From Aestuariivita boseongensis (GTDB lineage Bacteria; Pseudomonadota; Alphaproteobacteria; Rhodobacterales; Rhodobacteraceae), in the NCBI RefSeq assembly GCF_001262635.1, contig NZ_JXYH01000002.1, forward strand, positions 1 to 64,000: 64,000 nt of DNA, given 5' to 3'. Below, piece after piece: positions 34,670 to 44,577 of the stretch; positions within the stretch are counted from its first letter, which is position 1; each line of letters starts with the position of its first letter. The notes under the pieces were generated by a model that worked only from the letters and a program-made list of their open reading frames with translations, did not search any database and was not told where the DNA came from. Position numbers and translations under genes: made by a program.

Positions 34670-36001
34670 ATGGCAGCCCAGATTTCACGCCGTGCGGTCC
34701 TGGCCGGGCTGGCCATGGCCGGATCGCGCCCCGCATTCGCCAGCACGCCGCCCAGCAATCCCGATGTCGTGATCATCGGCGCGGGCGCGGCAGGGATGGC
34801 CGCAGGCATTGAGCTGAAGAAACAGGGCGTCTCCTTCGTGATCGTAGAGGCCGCAGACCGCGTCGGCGGGCGCGCCTATACCGAAAGCCACAGTTTCGGG
34901 CAGCCCGTGGATATCGGCTGTTCCTGGATTTCAGGCTCGGACGGGAATGTGTTCACGGGCTATGGACGGCGGGGCGGATTTACCCTGGTCAACCATACGA
35001 CGGCGGGCTCGACGCTGTTCGATCTGGACGGCAACCCGGCCAGTGACGCGGAATGGGCCGCCTATGACAGGGCCTGGGGTGCGGTTGATCGCGCGCTGTC
35101 GAATGCCGGGCGCGCGGGAAAGGATATTGCCGCCTCCTCCGTGGTGCCAGAGATGCCATATTCCGCGACCGTGCAATCCTGGGTTGGCGCGATGGATTAC
35201 GGCGTGGATTTCGACCAGTTGTCGACGGCGGATTACTGGAATTCGGGATCGGACCAGCCCAGCTTCATCGTCAAGGAAGGCCTTGGCGCCATCGTGGCGA
35301 CGTTGGCCGAAGGGTTGCCCATCGTCCTGAATGCGCCGGTGACCGCCATCGATTACAGTGGACCCGGCGTGCGGGTTGAAACGGCACAGGGCACGATCGC
35401 GGCCAAAGCCTGTCTGGTGACTGTGTCAACCGGTGTTCTGGCGGCGGGTTCCATCGCCTTCACCCCCTCCCTGCCCCTGGCCAAACAGGAAGCTGTTCAG
35501 GATATCCCGATGGGTCTGCTGTTGAAGGTACCGCTGCTTTTTGACGGCGCACGTCTGGATATTCCCGAGAACAACTGGGTCACCTACCGCATCCCCGAAG
35601 ATCAGGCCGGGCGAGCCTGCTACTTTGTGGCCTGGCCCTGTGGGCATGATTATCTGTTTGGCAATATCGGGGGCCGCTTCGGCTGGGAGCTTTATGCCGA
35701 AGGCCATGATGCCGTGGTCGATTACGCGCTGGAGGAACTGGTGCGCAATGTGGGCAGCCATGCGCGCAAACATTTCGTCAAAGGGATCGCCATCGATTGG
35801 GCGGACAATCCGCTGACGCTGGGGGCCTATGGCGCGCCGCGACCGGGAAAACTGGCGGCGCTGGACATTCTGGCAGAGCCTTTGGCGGACAAGCTTTATT
35901 TTGCTGGCGAAGCGATGGGCGGGGATTATTCGGCGCTGGTAAACGGGGCCTATAACAGCGGCCGGAAAACGGCGAAGGCATTGGCAAAGGCGCTGCCATG
36001 A
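34670..36001 (+). CDS. Tat-exported flavin monoamine oxidase
   Basis: A 443-residue FAD enzyme of the MAO/polyamine-oxidase family. A twin-arginine signal (ISRRAVLAGLAMAG, residues 5-18) precedes the dinucleotide-binding GAGAAGMAAGIELKK (about 37-51) and EAADRVGGRAYT. The C-terminal FAD motif LYFAGEAMGGDYSALVNGAYNSGR is intact. Export in folded form with FAD bound would put amine oxidation in the periplasm, as for nicotine oxidase NicA2-like enzymes. It is coupled by ATGA to the next oxidase. The substrate (primary, secondary or cyclic amine) cannot be inferred. Confidence 0.87.
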   Translation: MAAQISRRAVLAGLAMAGSRPAFASTPPSNPDVVIIGAGAAGMAAGIELKKQGVSFVIVEAADRVGGRAYTESHSFGQPVDIGCSWISGSDGNVFTGYGRRGGFTLVNHTTAGSTLFDLDGNPASDAEWAAYDRAWGAVDRALSNAGRAGKDIAASSVVPEMPYSATVQSWVGAMDYGVDFDQLSTADYWNSGSDQPSFIVKEGLGAIVATLAEGLPIVLNAPVTAIDYSGPGVRVETAQGTIAAKACLVTVSTGVLAAGSIAFTPSLPLAKQEAVQDIPMGLLLKVPLLFDGARLDIPENNWVTYRIPEDQAGRACYFVAWPCGHDYLFGNIGGRFGWELYAEGHDAVVDYALEELVRNVGSHARKHFVKGIAIDWADNPLTLGAYGAPRPGKLAALDILAEPLADKLYFAGEAMGGDYSALVNGAYNSGRKTAKALAKALP

Positions 36002-37290
36002 TCCCCAATGAACGCCCGGTCATCGCAGACAGCCTGTGGACCGCCACGGCCAATCGCGTGCCGGACTATCCCCCGCTCTTGGGCGAGGCGCGCTGCGACG
36101 TGGCCGTGATCGGCGGCGGCTTCACGGGCTTGTCTGCCGCGCTGCATCTGGCGGAAACAGGCGCGCAGGTGATCCTGCTGGAAGCGCAACAGCCCGGTTG
36201 GGGCGCGTCGGGTCGCAATGGCGGGCAGATCAATCCGGGCCTGAAAGACGGGCCGGGCCAGATCCTGCGCAGCTTTGGCCGCGAACAGGGCCAGCGGATG
36301 ATCGAGATGTCTGGCAAGGCCGCCGATCTGGTCTTTGCCCTGATCGACACGCATGAGATCGCCTGCGATGCGCAGCGCCCGGGATGGATCCGCGCAGCGC
36401 ATACGCCCAAGACCTTGCGGACCCTGCATGATCTCGCCGCCGATTGGACGACACAGGGCGCGGCGGTCGAGCCGCTGGATGCGGCGCAGATCGAAAGACT
36501 GACAGGCACTTCTGCCTATATCGGCGGGCTGATCGACCGGCGCGGCGGCAATCTGCATCCGCTGAACTATGCCCTGGGTCTGGCCAATGCGGCCGAGGCG
36601 GCGGGGGCACGCCTTCACGGTCAGTCGCCGGTGCAAACGCTCGCACGGGATGGGCAAGGATACCGTGTGCGCACCGAAAAGGGGGCCGTGCTGTCCGACA
36701 AGGTTCTCATCGGCACCAACGCTTATACCGGTGACTTCCACCGCCCGCTGGCGCAATCGGTGCTGCCGGTAAGATCGGTGCAGGTGGCAACCGTGCCGCT
36801 GTCGGACAATCTGCGCGCCTCGATCCTGCCGCAGCTGAATTCGCTGTCGGATGCGCGTCGGTTGCTTCTGTATTTTAGGATGGACGCCCACGGGCGTTTC
36901 ATCATGGGTGGGCGCGGGACATACAGCGATGCCTCGACCCAGCGGCAGATCGACTGGCTGCGGCAAATCTCGGTGGAGCTTTTCCCCCAGCTTGAAGGCA
37001 CCCAGTGGCAACATGCCTGGGGCGGCTTCGTGGCGCTGACGCGGGACCATTACCCGCATCTGCACCTGCTTGAACCCGGTGTTCTGGCGGGGTTGGGCTA
37101 TAACGGACGGGGCGTCGCAATTGCCACGGCGATGGGCCGGGTCATGGCCGACTGGGCTCGCGGCGTGCCCGAACAGGATCTGGATTTTCCGCTGACGCCG
37201 CTGAAACCGTTGCCCTTCGCCTTTGCCCGCGAATGGATGGTGGAGGCCGAAGTTCTGCGCCTGCGCCTGCTGGACAAACTGGGCGTTTAA
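35998..37290 (+). CDS. DAO-family FAD oxidoreductase (gamma-glutamylputrescine-oxidase-like)
   Basis: A 430-residue protein with the GGGFTGLSAALHLAE Rossmann motif (about 38-52), the PuuB-type WGASGRNGGQINPG segment (about 72-85) and the C-terminal GYNGRGVAIATAMGR FAD motif. Family members oxidise secondary amines such as gamma-glutamylputrescine, N-methylated amino acids or sarcosine-like compounds to aldehydes or demethylated products. No glutamylpolyamine synthetase gene is nearby, so a different amine is likely. The start overlaps the previous stop by 4 bp. The gene converges on TetR2 with a 6-bp gap. Confidence 0.87.
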   Translation: MIPNERPVIADSLWTATANRVPDYPPLLGEARCDVAVIGGGFTGLSAALHLAETGAQVILLEAQQPGWGASGRNGGQINPGLKDGPGQILRSFGREQGQRMIEMSGKAADLVFALIDTHEIACDAQRPGWIRAAHTPKTLRTLHDLAADWTTQGAAVEPLDAAQIERLTGTSAYIGGLIDRRGGNLHPLNYALGLANAAEAAGARLHGQSPVQTLARDGQGYRVRTEKGAVLSDKVLIGTNAYTGDFHRPLAQSVLPVRSVQVATVPLSDNLRASILPQLNSLSDARRLLLYFRMDAHGRFIMGGRGTYSDASTQRQIDWLRQISVELFPQLEGTQWQHAWGGFVALTRDHYPHLHLLEPGVLAGLGYNGRGVAIATAMGRVMADWARGVPEQDLDFPLTPLKPLPFAFAREWMVEAEVLRLRLLDKLGV

Positions 37291-37296
37291 ACGGGT

Positions 37297-37935
37297 TCAC
37301 TCCGCGATGCGGCCCAGCTGTGGCACCAGCCGTGCAATGCATTCCTGAGCAGCGCGGCGCGCGTCCCTTCGATCAAAGCTGCCTGGTGCAAGGTGCAGCC
37401 GCTGCCAGTACCCGTCGGTCAGCGTGTCCATCCATTCGGCCATCTGCGCGGCCTCTTCCTCGGACGCATCGCGCAGAACCGAGCGCCAGACCGCCGAAAG
37501 CGCCTCGCTGCGCCGTGTATCAAAACTGTCGGCCACTTCGTCATAGGTTTGGGTGAAATGCAGCTCGCCCCAGAAGGCGAACCACAGCGGCAGGACATCC
37601 GGGCCACAGGCGGCAGGTTCGAAATCGGCATCGAGAAGGGCGCGAAGCTGATCCACCGGGTCGTCCCCTGCCCCTTCCAATGCAGAAGTCCAGAGGGCCT
37701 CGTAACCGCTGTAAAGATCGCGCAAGGTCTCTGTCAGCAGCCCCGCTTTGGATTTGAAATAGAAGACCGCCACGCCCTGGCTGAGCCCCGCCTCATCGGC
37801 CACCGTTGCAAGGGTCGTCTTGGCCAGCCCATGGGTCAGAATCGACCTCCGCGCCGCGTCCAGCAATTGCCGCCGGCGTCGTTCCGCATTTTCCTTCCGC
37901 TCTTTGCGGGGCCGTTTCAACTGGGCCTCGGACAT
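37297..37935 (-). CDS. TetR-family regulator 2
   Basis: A 212-residue regulator with an N-terminal HTH (RRRRQLLDAARRSILTHG, KTTLATVADEAGLSQGVAVFYFKSKAGLLTETL as consecutive helices, about 18-65) and a BetI-like C-terminal half with LWFAFWGELHF. The start at 37935 is set by AAGGAG 7 bp upstream. The gene is divergent from the PYROXD2-like operon. The palindrome at 38009-38022, in the 128-bp gap, is the likely site for autoregulation and control of that operon. It is the second BetI-like protein in the cluster. Confidence 0.85.
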   Translation of the reverse strand: MSEAQLKRPRKERKENAERRRRQLLDAARRSILTHGLAKTTLATVADEAGLSQGVAVFYFKSKAGLLTETLRDLYSGYEALWTSALEGAGDDPVDQLRALLDADFEPAACGPDVLPLWFAFWGELHFTQTYDEVADSFDTRRSEALSAVWRSVLRDASEEEAAQMAEWMDTLTDGYWQRLHLAPGSFDRRDARRAAQECIARLVPQLGRIAE

Positions 37936-38008
37936 GAAGCGCTCCTTAAAACCTGCCTGATTTCTGGACATATTTAACCATCTGGCGCAAGCGGCGTCAC
38001 GAAATTTA

Positions 38009-38022
38009 TTTGAGCGCTCAAA
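38009..38022. promoter_or_regulatory. TetR2 operator palindrome TTTGAGCGCTCAAA
   Basis: A perfect 14-bp inverted repeat between the divergent TetR2 gene and the flavoprotein operon. It has the same outer half-site letters (TTGA...TCAA) as the dyads at 33757 and 46051 but a different core, in keeping with a related yet separate repressor. Confidence 0.6.
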
Positions 38023-38027
38023 AAAAC

Positions 38028-38056
38028 TTTACGAGTCACAGGCCGCTCGCTAGGCT
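38028..38056 (+). promoter_or_regulatory. Promoter of the 38064 operon, possibly giving a leaderless mRNA
   Basis: TTTACG (38028-38033) and TAGGCT (38051-38056) are 17 bp apart. The ATG at 38064 is only 8 nt after the -10 element, and no Shine-Dalgarno sequence precedes it, so transcription would begin at or within one to two bases of the start codon. The operator palindrome ends 5 bp upstream of the -35 element. The -10 match is weak (3 of 6). Confidence 0.35.
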
Positions 38057-38063
38057 ATCGCCC

Positions 38064-39701
38064 ATGTCACTGAAATCTTCATATGATGCGATTGTCGTTG
38101 GTGCCGGGCACAACGGCCTGACCGCGGCCGCCTATCTGGCGCGGGCCGGTCTGCAGGTGCTGGTGGTGGAAAAGAACGACTGGATCGGCGGTGCCGCAGT
38201 CAGCCGGTCACTGCATGAGGGCTGGACCTATTCCAATTGCTCTTATGTCTGTTCTCTTTTGCGCCGCGAAATCGCGCGCGATCTGGACCTTCCCAAATAC
38301 GGGCTTCAGGTGATCCCCTATGAAGGTGGGGCGACCTTTACGCAGGATGGCGATTACTTCGCCTATTATTCCGAAAAGAATGCGCTGAAACGGGAAATGG
38401 CGCGCCATTGCCCGCGTGATGCGGATGCCTATCAGGCGTATAACCAGGCGATCATGCGGCAATGCCGGTTCATCCGACCCTTCCTGCTTCGTGACGCACC
38501 CGATCCGACTTCGATGCGTCCGCGCGATCTGGGTGAGATGGCGTATCTTGTCAAAAAGGCCCACGGTCTGGGCAAGAAGGAACTGGGGGAAACGCTGCGC
38601 TTCTGGACCATGTCCATTGGCGATTTTCTGGATGAGTACTTCGAGAACGATCTGATCAAGGCCCATCTGGCTGGCCCCGGTATCATCGGGACCGGCCTGG
38701 GCGTCTATTCGCCCGGCACCGCTTATGTGCTTCTGCACCATTACATGGGCGATATCGACGGCGGCATCGGCGCATGGGGTTTCGCGCGCGGCGGCATGGG
38801 CGCGATTTCAAACGCTATTGGGGCCTGTTTCGAAGATCACGGCGGCACGATCCACAAAGGTGCGGGCGTCGAAGAGATCCTGACGAAGAATGGGCAGGTT
38901 GTGGGCGTCGCGCTTGAAGACGGCAAGGAGTTCTACGCCCCCATCGTCGCGTCGAACATGGATGTGAAGCGGACCTTCCTGGAACATGTGGACCGCTATG
39001 CCCTGCCTCTGGATTTCACAAAGGCGGTGGAGCGGTTCAAGATCCGTGGCTCATCGGCCAAGCTGAATCTCTCGCTGGATCGGCTGCCGGAATTCCCCGC
39101 GGCGCCGGAACATGCCAGCTTTATCCGGGGCGACATGCATACCTCGGAATCCCTGTGGGAGCTGGAACGCGCCTATGACGACTGGAAGAACGGCACCTGG
39201 TCGGAGAAGCCCTATATCGACATGCTGATCCCCAGCCAGATCGACCCGACGATGGCCCCGCCCGGCAGCCATATGATGACGGTCTTCGTGCAATACGCCC
39301 CCTATGATCTGGCAGTCGACGGCACGCGTGCGGGCAGGAACTGGGATGATGCCCACCGCAAGGCCATGGCGGACACGGTGTTGGATCAGATCGCCATTGC
39401 CTGCCCCGATATCCGCGACCGGGTCCTGCATATGGAGGTGCGGTCGCCGTTGGAGCTGGAAAATGAGGTGGGTCTGACCGAAGGCAACATCTTCCAGGGT
39501 GAGCTGACCTTTGACCAGTTGTTCTTCAACCGCCCCCTGCCCGGCTATTCGCAATATGACACGCCCATCAAGGGGCTTTACATGTGCGGGTCTTCCGCCC
39601 ACCCCGGTGGTGGCGTGATGGGCGCGCCGGGGGCGAATGCTGCGCGCGCCATCATCCGGCGCGAGGCAAAGCACACCCGCATGAAAGGTTATGCGGCATG
39701 A
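38064..39701 (+). CDS. PYROXD2/phytoene-desaturase-like FAD oxidoreductase A
   Basis: A 545-residue flavoprotein with the N-terminal FAD motif VVGAGHNGLTAAAYLARAG (about 10-28) and VEKNDWIGGAAVSR, and the C-terminal motif CGSSAHPGGGVMGAPGANAARA (about 508-530) of the PYROXD2 branch of carotenoid-desaturase-like enzymes. No carotenoid genes are near, so the role is dehydrogenation of another substrate. It is the first gene of five tightly coupled genes, and its stop overlaps the next start (ATGA). The upstream in-frame extension to 38010 lies over the operator and promoter and was rejected. Confidence 0.83.
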   Translation: MSLKSSYDAIVVGAGHNGLTAAAYLARAGLQVLVVEKNDWIGGAAVSRSLHEGWTYSNCSYVCSLLRREIARDLDLPKYGLQVIPYEGGATFTQDGDYFAYYSEKNALKREMARHCPRDADAYQAYNQAIMRQCRFIRPFLLRDAPDPTSMRPRDLGEMAYLVKKAHGLGKKELGETLRFWTMSIGDFLDEYFENDLIKAHLAGPGIIGTGLGVYSPGTAYVLLHHYMGDIDGGIGAWGFARGGMGAISNAIGACFEDHGGTIHKGAGVEEILTKNGQVVGVALEDGKEFYAPIVASNMDVKRTFLEHVDRYALPLDFTKAVERFKIRGSSAKLNLSLDRLPEFPAAPEHASFIRGDMHTSESLWELERAYDDWKNGTWSEKPYIDMLIPSQIDPTMAPPGSHMMTVFVQYAPYDLAVDGTRAGRNWDDAHRKAMADTVLDQIAIACPDIRDRVLHMEVRSPLELENEVGLTEGNIFQGELTFDQLFFNRPLPGYSQYDTPIKGLYMCGSSAHPGGGVMGAPGANAARAIIRREAKHTRMKGYAA

Positions 39702-41215
39702 GCTTTGATGCGGTGATTATCGGCGGCGGGATCAACGGGCTTGTGGCGGCAAGCGTGCTTGCGCGCGGCGGTAAGAAGGTCTGCCTGCTTGAACAGTCAG
39801 GCCATCTGGGTGGCCTGGCCGCGCCTGGGCCTGATGGCGGGGCGCGCATGGCGCATCTGCTTTACAACCTCAGCCCGCTGGTGCGTCGCGAAATTGGCAT
39901 GGACGCCCATAAATGGCCCTTCAAGCTGACCCCGGTTTCAACGGTGGCACTGAACCCTGACGGGCCGCATGTGGTGATACGGGGGCAAAAAGCGCAGCTG
40001 GCCGATGGTTCCGCCCACCCCGAAGCGGAGGCCTATCGGCAGTTGAACGGACAGTTGATCCGCTATGCCGATATCCTGCGCGGTCTGGCGGAGGGTGGCC
40101 CGCTGGGCATCGAAGGGCGCTTGAGCTCGATCAGCGGGCTGAAAGAGCTGTGGCGCCTTGGCCGGATCGGACGAAAGCTCAAACGCATTGACAAGTCCGA
40201 GATGCGGCGCTTTCTGCAGATGCTTTTGTCAAACGCCTATGACCTGATCCTCGATGATCTGAAAGACGGTCCATTGGCGGGTATGATGGCCGCCGATGCC
40301 GTGCGCGGCGGTTTTGCGGGACCGCGCTCGCCCGGAACGGTGTTTTCACTGATCTACCGGATGGGCCATGGCGGCGAGGTCACATGGCCCGAGGGCGGTA
40401 TGGGGGCGGTCGTCACAGCGTTTGAGGGGGCCGCGCAGAAAGCCGGTGTCGACATTCGACTGAATGCTGGCGTCGCACGCATTCTTTTGGCTGGTGACCG
40501 TGTCCGGGCGGTCGAGACCACCGGCGGTGACGTGATCGAAACAAAAACCGTTCTCAGCAGTACCGGCGCTTTGCGTACCGCGCACATGGCCGGGGTAGAC
40601 GCGTTCGATATCGAAGCCGCGCGCCGCCTGCGTAATATCCGCGTCAAGGGAACCGTCGCCAAGATCAACCTGACACTAACCAAACCCGTGTCTGTCGCTG
40701 GTCTGACCGACGACATGTGTCCGGCCAGGCTGGTCCTTGCGCCCACGGCCGAATATGTCGAACGCGCGTTCAATCCCGCGAAATACCGTCAGATGTCCGA
40801 GGCTCCGGTGATCGAAGCGCTGCGCATTGACGCGCAGACCTTCTCCCTCATGGTCCAATATGCGCCCGTCGATCTGGATGGCGGCTGGACCGATGCCGCA
40901 AAAGACAAGCTGCGCGCGGTTACTCTCTCTGCGCTTGCCCCCTATCTGCCCGGGCTGGAAGACGCCGTTGCGCAGGCCGAGGTGATCACCCCCGATCAGA
41001 TCGAAGCGGAAACCGGCGCGCCGGGCGGGCATTGGCATCACGCGGAAATGGCGCTGGACCAGCTTCTGACGCTGCGCCCCGCCAATGGCATGGGCCGTTA
41101 TGCGATGGGGCCTGAGGGCCTCTATCTGTGTGGTGCGGGCGCGCATCCGGGCGGAGATCTGATGGGTCTGGCCGGTCGCAATGCTGCCCGCGCGGCTTTG
41201 GAGGTGGGTAAATGA
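39698..41215 (+). CDS. PYROXD2/phytoene-desaturase-like FAD oxidoreductase B
   Basis: A 505-residue paralogue of the preceding protein: IIGGGINGLVAASVLARGG (about 6-24), EQSGHLGGLAAPG and the end motif CGAGAHPGGDLMGLAGRNAARA. The overall similarity of the two but clear divergence suggests either a heteromeric pair or successive steps. The start at 39698 overlaps the previous stop, and its own stop overlaps the next start (ATGA), so equal translation of A and B is built in. Confidence 0.83.
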   Translation: MSFDAVIIGGGINGLVAASVLARGGKKVCLLEQSGHLGGLAAPGPDGGARMAHLLYNLSPLVRREIGMDAHKWPFKLTPVSTVALNPDGPHVVIRGQKAQLADGSAHPEAEAYRQLNGQLIRYADILRGLAEGGPLGIEGRLSSISGLKELWRLGRIGRKLKRIDKSEMRRFLQMLLSNAYDLILDDLKDGPLAGMMAADAVRGGFAGPRSPGTVFSLIYRMGHGGEVTWPEGGMGAVVTAFEGAAQKAGVDIRLNAGVARILLAGDRVRAVETTGGDVIETKTVLSSTGALRTAHMAGVDAFDIEAARRLRNIRVKGTVAKINLTLTKPVSVAGLTDDMCPARLVLAPTAEYVERAFNPAKYRQMSEAPVIEALRIDAQTFSLMVQYAPVDLDGGWTDAAKDKLRAVTLSALAPYLPGLEDAVAQAEVITPDQIEAETGAPGGHWHHAEMALDQLLTLRPANGMGRYAMGPEGLYLCGAGAHPGGDLMGLAGRNAARAALEVGK

Positions 41216-42390
41216 GCCTTTTTGTCGATCCCAAACTGGGGCTGATCGACGGCCCCGTGCAACCAAGGCTCGAGGCGCAAAGCCGCGCCAAGTCCTGGTA
41301 TGACTGGGCAGGCTATGCCGCGCCTGCCGTGCTGGACACGGTGGAGTTCGAATATTTCGCCCTGCGCAATCAGGCCTCTTTGTTCGATGTCTCACCCATG
41401 CACAAATACCGCATTCGCGGGCCGCAGGCCCAAGCGATGCTGAACCGCATGATGACGCGCGATATCACGAAGATCGGGACGAACCGCGTTGGATACACCT
41501 TATGGTGTGACGAGGAAGGCATGGTCATCGACGATGGCACGCTGTTCCGCTTCGCCGATGATGACTGGCGGCTGTGCTGTCAGGAACAGATGCTGACCTG
41601 GCTTCTTGATGCGGCCTGGGGGTTTGATGTCGAGATCACCGACGAAAGCAAAGAGGTTGCGGGCTTTGCGCTGCAAGGCCCCTCCACCTTCGCCGTTCTC
41701 GAAAGCGCCGGCTGGGATGTCAGCGCGCTGCGGCCCTTTGACATGGCCGAGGTTGCGCCGGGCATTTTGATCTCCCGCACGGGCTTCACCGGCGATCTGG
41801 GCTATGAGATCTGGATGCCCTGGGACGACGCCCTGGCTGTCTGGGACAAGATCTGGGCGGCGGGTGATCTCTGGGGTCTGCGCGCCATCGGCTATGAGGC
41901 GGTGGATTACGCCCGGCTTGAAGCGGGATTCCTGACCGCAGGCGTCGATTTCCAGCCCGCGCGCGGAACCGAGAGGCTGCATCGCGGCCTGACACCGTAT
42001 GAGCTGGGCTTCGGCCGTCTCGTCCATCTGGACAAGGGCCATTTCAACGGCCGACGTGCCCTGTTGAAGGCCAAGGACGCCCCGCGCAGCGTGGTGATGA
42101 AGGTCGATGTGGAAGGCTTCAAACCCGCCAAAGGCGCGCTGATTTATCATCGCAAAAAGCGCGAGGTCGGCCACATCACCTCGGGCCTCTGGTCACCGAC
42201 GGCCAAACGCAACATCGCGCTGGCCCATGTCCAAATGCCCTGGGCCGGGAAGCGCCCAAGCGATCTTTGGGCCGAAATCTATACCCTTGAAGAAGGCAAA
42301 TGGGACACCCGCATGGCCCGGTTGACCCCGATTCAGGGCGCGTTCTTCGCGCCGCCCCGCGCCCGTGCCACGCCCCCGGCCCGTATCTGA
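41212..42390 (+). CDS. GcvT-like (aminomethyltransferase family) protein
   Basis: A 392-residue stand-alone folate-binding T-protein-like product. Segments [28 protein letters not shown] in outline, [13 protein letters not shown] and the C-terminal barrel with [16 protein letters not shown] are the GcvT hallmarks. GcvT-family proteins move one-carbon units to tetrahydrofolate, so this protein probably takes the formaldehyde-level carbon released by one of the adjacent flavoproteins. DmdA belongs to the same family but there is no specific reason to call this DmdA. It is coupled to both neighbours (4-bp overlap upstream, 14-bp gap downstream). Confidence 0.83.
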   Translation: MSLFVDPKLGLIDGPVQPRLEAQSRAKSWYDWAGYAAPAVLDTVEFEYFALRNQASLFDVSPMHKYRIRGPQAQAMLNRMMTRDITKIGTNRVGYTLWCDEEGMVIDDGTLFRFADDDWRLCCQEQMLTWLLDAAWGFDVEITDESKEVAGFALQGPSTFAVLESAGWDVSALRPFDMAEVAPGILISRTGFTGDLGYEIWMPWDDALAVWDKIWAAGDLWGLRAIGYEAVDYARLEAGFLTAGVDFQPARGTERLHRGLTPYELGFGRLVHLDKGHFNGRRALLKAKDAPRSVVMKVDVEGFKPAKGALIYHRKKREVGHITSGLWSPTAKRNIALAHVQMPWAGKRPSDLWAEIYTLEEGKWDTRMARLTPIQGAFFAPPRARATPPARI

Positions 42391-42404
42391 TGAAGGAGAC
42401 TGTG

Positions 42405-43781
42405 ATGAACGATCTCGCCAATAGCCCCTCGTCCCAGGATTTGACCGACTGGGACCGCGACCACCACCTGCACCCCTGGGGCAGCGTCGACGGCTGGCGC
42501 AATGACGAATACATGCGCGTAAACACGGCCGATGGCATCTATGTCTGGGACGATCAGGGCCAGAAATACATCGACGGTCCTGGCGGCATGTGGTGTGTCC
42601 AGATCGGATACGGGCGGCAGGAAATGGCGGATGCCATCGCCAAACAGGCGATGGAAATGCCCTATGCCTCCCCCTGGGCCTTCACGACCAGCCCGGCGGC
42701 GGTGCTGGCCAAGAAGATCGCCGATATGACACCGGGCGATCTGAATACAGTGCATTTCACAACGGGTGGCTCCACCGCCGTGGACACGGCCTTGCGCGCC
42801 GTGCAGTTTCTGAACAACCGTCTGGGCCGACCGAAAAAGAAGATCATCATTGCCCGCGAGAAAGGGTATCACGGATCGACCTATCTGGCCTCGACCGTCA
42901 CCGGGAAAGAACGGTTCAAGACCAAGTTCGATAACGCTGATATCGTTCGCTTTTTGCCGGACGTGAACCCGTATCACCGGCCGAAGGGCATGAGTGTCGA
43001 GGCCTGGTGCGACGCGAAGGTCGCCGATCTGGAAAACCTGATCGCCGAAGTGGGGCCGGACAGGATCGGCGCCTTCATCGCCGAACCGATCCTGTGTTCC
43101 GGCGGCGTGATCGTGCCCCCCAAAGGCTATCACAAACGCACACTCGATATCTGCCGCAAGCACGACATCCTCTATATCTCGGACGAGGTGGTCACAGGCT
43201 TTGGCCGGTTGGGCCACTGGTTCGCCTCGGAAGAGGTTTACGACATCGTTCCCGACATGATCACCTGCGCCAAGGGGCTGACCTCCGGTTATCTGCCGCT
43301 TGGGGCCTGCATCATCTCGGACGCGCTGATGGAGCGGATGCAGGATGTCGATGGCGACGACGTGTTTTACAACGGCTATACCTATTCCGGGCATCCGGTC
43401 AGCTGCGCCGCCGCGCTGAAAAACATCGAGATCATGGAGCGTGAAGACATCCTTGGCCATGTCCGCCGGGTCACGCCGCATTTCCAGGAACGGCTGCACC
43501 AGATCGGCGAAAAATTCGACATCGTGGGCGATGTGCGGGGCGAAGGGTTGCTGGGATGCATCGAATGCCGCCCCGATCTGGAGCGCGAGACCTATGACGC
43601 GCACTTGCAGTTCGGCCAGAAGCTGGATGATGCCTGCGAAAAGATGGGCCTCTTGCTGCGGCCTTTCGGCAATATGGCGGTCTTTTCCCCGCCGCTGGTC
43701 ATCAGCATGGAGGAAATCGACACCATGTTCGACATCATGGAAGAAGGGCTGAGACAGATCAGCGATGAATACAATGCCTGA
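42405..43781 (+). CDS. Class III (omega) aminotransferase
   Basis: A 458-residue PLP aminotransferase of the putrescine/taurine-pyruvate type. The PLP lysine is Lys290 in [14 protein letters not shown], Asp260 in [12 protein letters not shown] binds the pyridine nitrogen, and the phosphate-binding [12 protein letters not shown] segment is at about 121-132. ATG at 42405 follows AAGGAGACTGTG. It would transfer a primary amine to pyruvate or 2-oxoglutarate after upstream demethylation or oxidation of the substrate. The frame's 35-codon upstream extension overlaps the GcvT-like gene and was rejected. Confidence 0.92.
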   Translation: MNDLANSPSSQDLTDWDRDHHLHPWGSVDGWRNDEYMRVNTADGIYVWDDQGQKYIDGPGGMWCVQIGYGRQEMADAIAKQAMEMPYASPWAFTTSPAAVLAKKIADMTPGDLNTVHFTTGGSTAVDTALRAVQFLNNRLGRPKKKIIIAREKGYHGSTYLASTVTGKERFKTKFDNADIVRFLPDVNPYHRPKGMSVEAWCDAKVADLENLIAEVGPDRIGAFIAEPILCSGGVIVPPKGYHKRTLDICRKHDILYISDEVVTGFGRLGHWFASEEVYDIVPDMITCAKGLTSGYLPLGACIISDALMERMQDVDGDDVFYNGYTYSGHPVSCAAALKNIEIMEREDILGHVRRVTPHFQERLHQIGEKFDIVGDVRGEGLLGCIECRPDLERETYDAHLQFGQKLDDACEKMGLLLRPFGNMAVFSPPLVISMEEIDTMFDIMEEGLRQISDEYNA

Positions 43782-44565
43782 TATCGCGCGCCTTCCCCCC
43801 GATGCGGATGCCGTTGGCCAACGCCTTCTGGCCGATGGTGCGGTCATTGTCGAAACCCTGTTCGAGCCGGATCTGATCGACGCGGTTCTGACCGATTTGC
43901 GCGGGCCGTTTGATGAGCAGGGGTTGAGATTCACCAATGATTTCAACGGCTACAAAACGCGGCGGCTCAGCGGGATTTTGGGCATCAGCCGTGCGGCGGC
44001 GAATGTCCTTGCCCATCCGCTGATCCTTGGCGTGGCGGATCATGTGCTCAAACGCCATTGCGAGGTCTATCGCATCGGGTCGTCCACCGCGATTGAGATC
44101 ATGCCGGGCGAAGGCAACCAGGTGCTGCATCGGGACGATGACTTCTATCCCATCCGCATCCCGGGCGTCGAATTCCAGATCTCAGCCATGGTCGCGCTGA
44201 CGGATTTCACCCTGGAAAACGGGGCCACGCGCGTCGTGCCCGGATCGCAGGACATGCGTGAGATCGACAGCATCACCGACGATCAAGTCACGCAAGCTGT
44301 GATGCCGCGCGGATCGGTTCTGTTTTATCTAGGCCGTTCGGTACACGCGGGCGGCAAGAACAACACCGAAGTGCCGCGCACGGGGCTGATCACAACCTAT
44401 TCGCTGGGCTGGCTTCGCCAGGAGGAAAACCATTACCTCACCATCCCGCGCGAGGTGGCCGACAGTTACCCCGACCCTATCCGGCGGTTGATGGGGTACC
44501 AGTCGCACGGGCCGTATCTGGGCGTCTATCCCGGCGATCCGGACGGTCATTTTTACGACAGCTGA
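43765..44565 (+). CDS. Phytanoyl-CoA-dioxygenase-family Fe(II)/2-oxoglutarate oxygenase
   Basis: A 266-residue non-haem iron dioxygenase. The iron ligands are visible as H-x-D in LHRDDDF (about 126-130) and a distal His in SVHAGGK (about 193), and the 2-oxoglutarate-binding Arg in [10 protein letters not shown] follows. Family members hydroxylate ectoine, betaines, phosphonates and acyl-CoAs, so a hydroxylation of a methylated or zwitterionic compound fits the cluster. It starts 17 bp inside the aminotransferase gene (ATG at 43774 is an alternative) and converges on the GNAT gene with 12 bp between. Confidence 0.85.
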   Translation: MNTMPDIARLPPDADAVGQRLLADGAVIVETLFEPDLIDAVLTDLRGPFDEQGLRFTNDFNGYKTRRLSGILGISRAAANVLAHPLILGVADHVLKRHCEVYRIGSSTAIEIMPGEGNQVLHRDDDFYPIRIPGVEFQISAMVALTDFTLENGATRVVPGSQDMREIDSITDDQVTQAVMPRGSVLFYLGRSVHAGGKNNTEVPRTGLITTYSLGWLRQEENHYLTIPREVADSYPDPIRRLMGYQSHGPYLGVYPGDPDGHFYDS

Positions 44566-44577
44566 ACCCGCGTGTTA

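Noticed and set aside
42333-43946. 537-codon minus-strand frame opposite the class III aminotransferase
   Set aside because: Shadow frame. The plus-strand protein has all catalytic residues and correct start signals.
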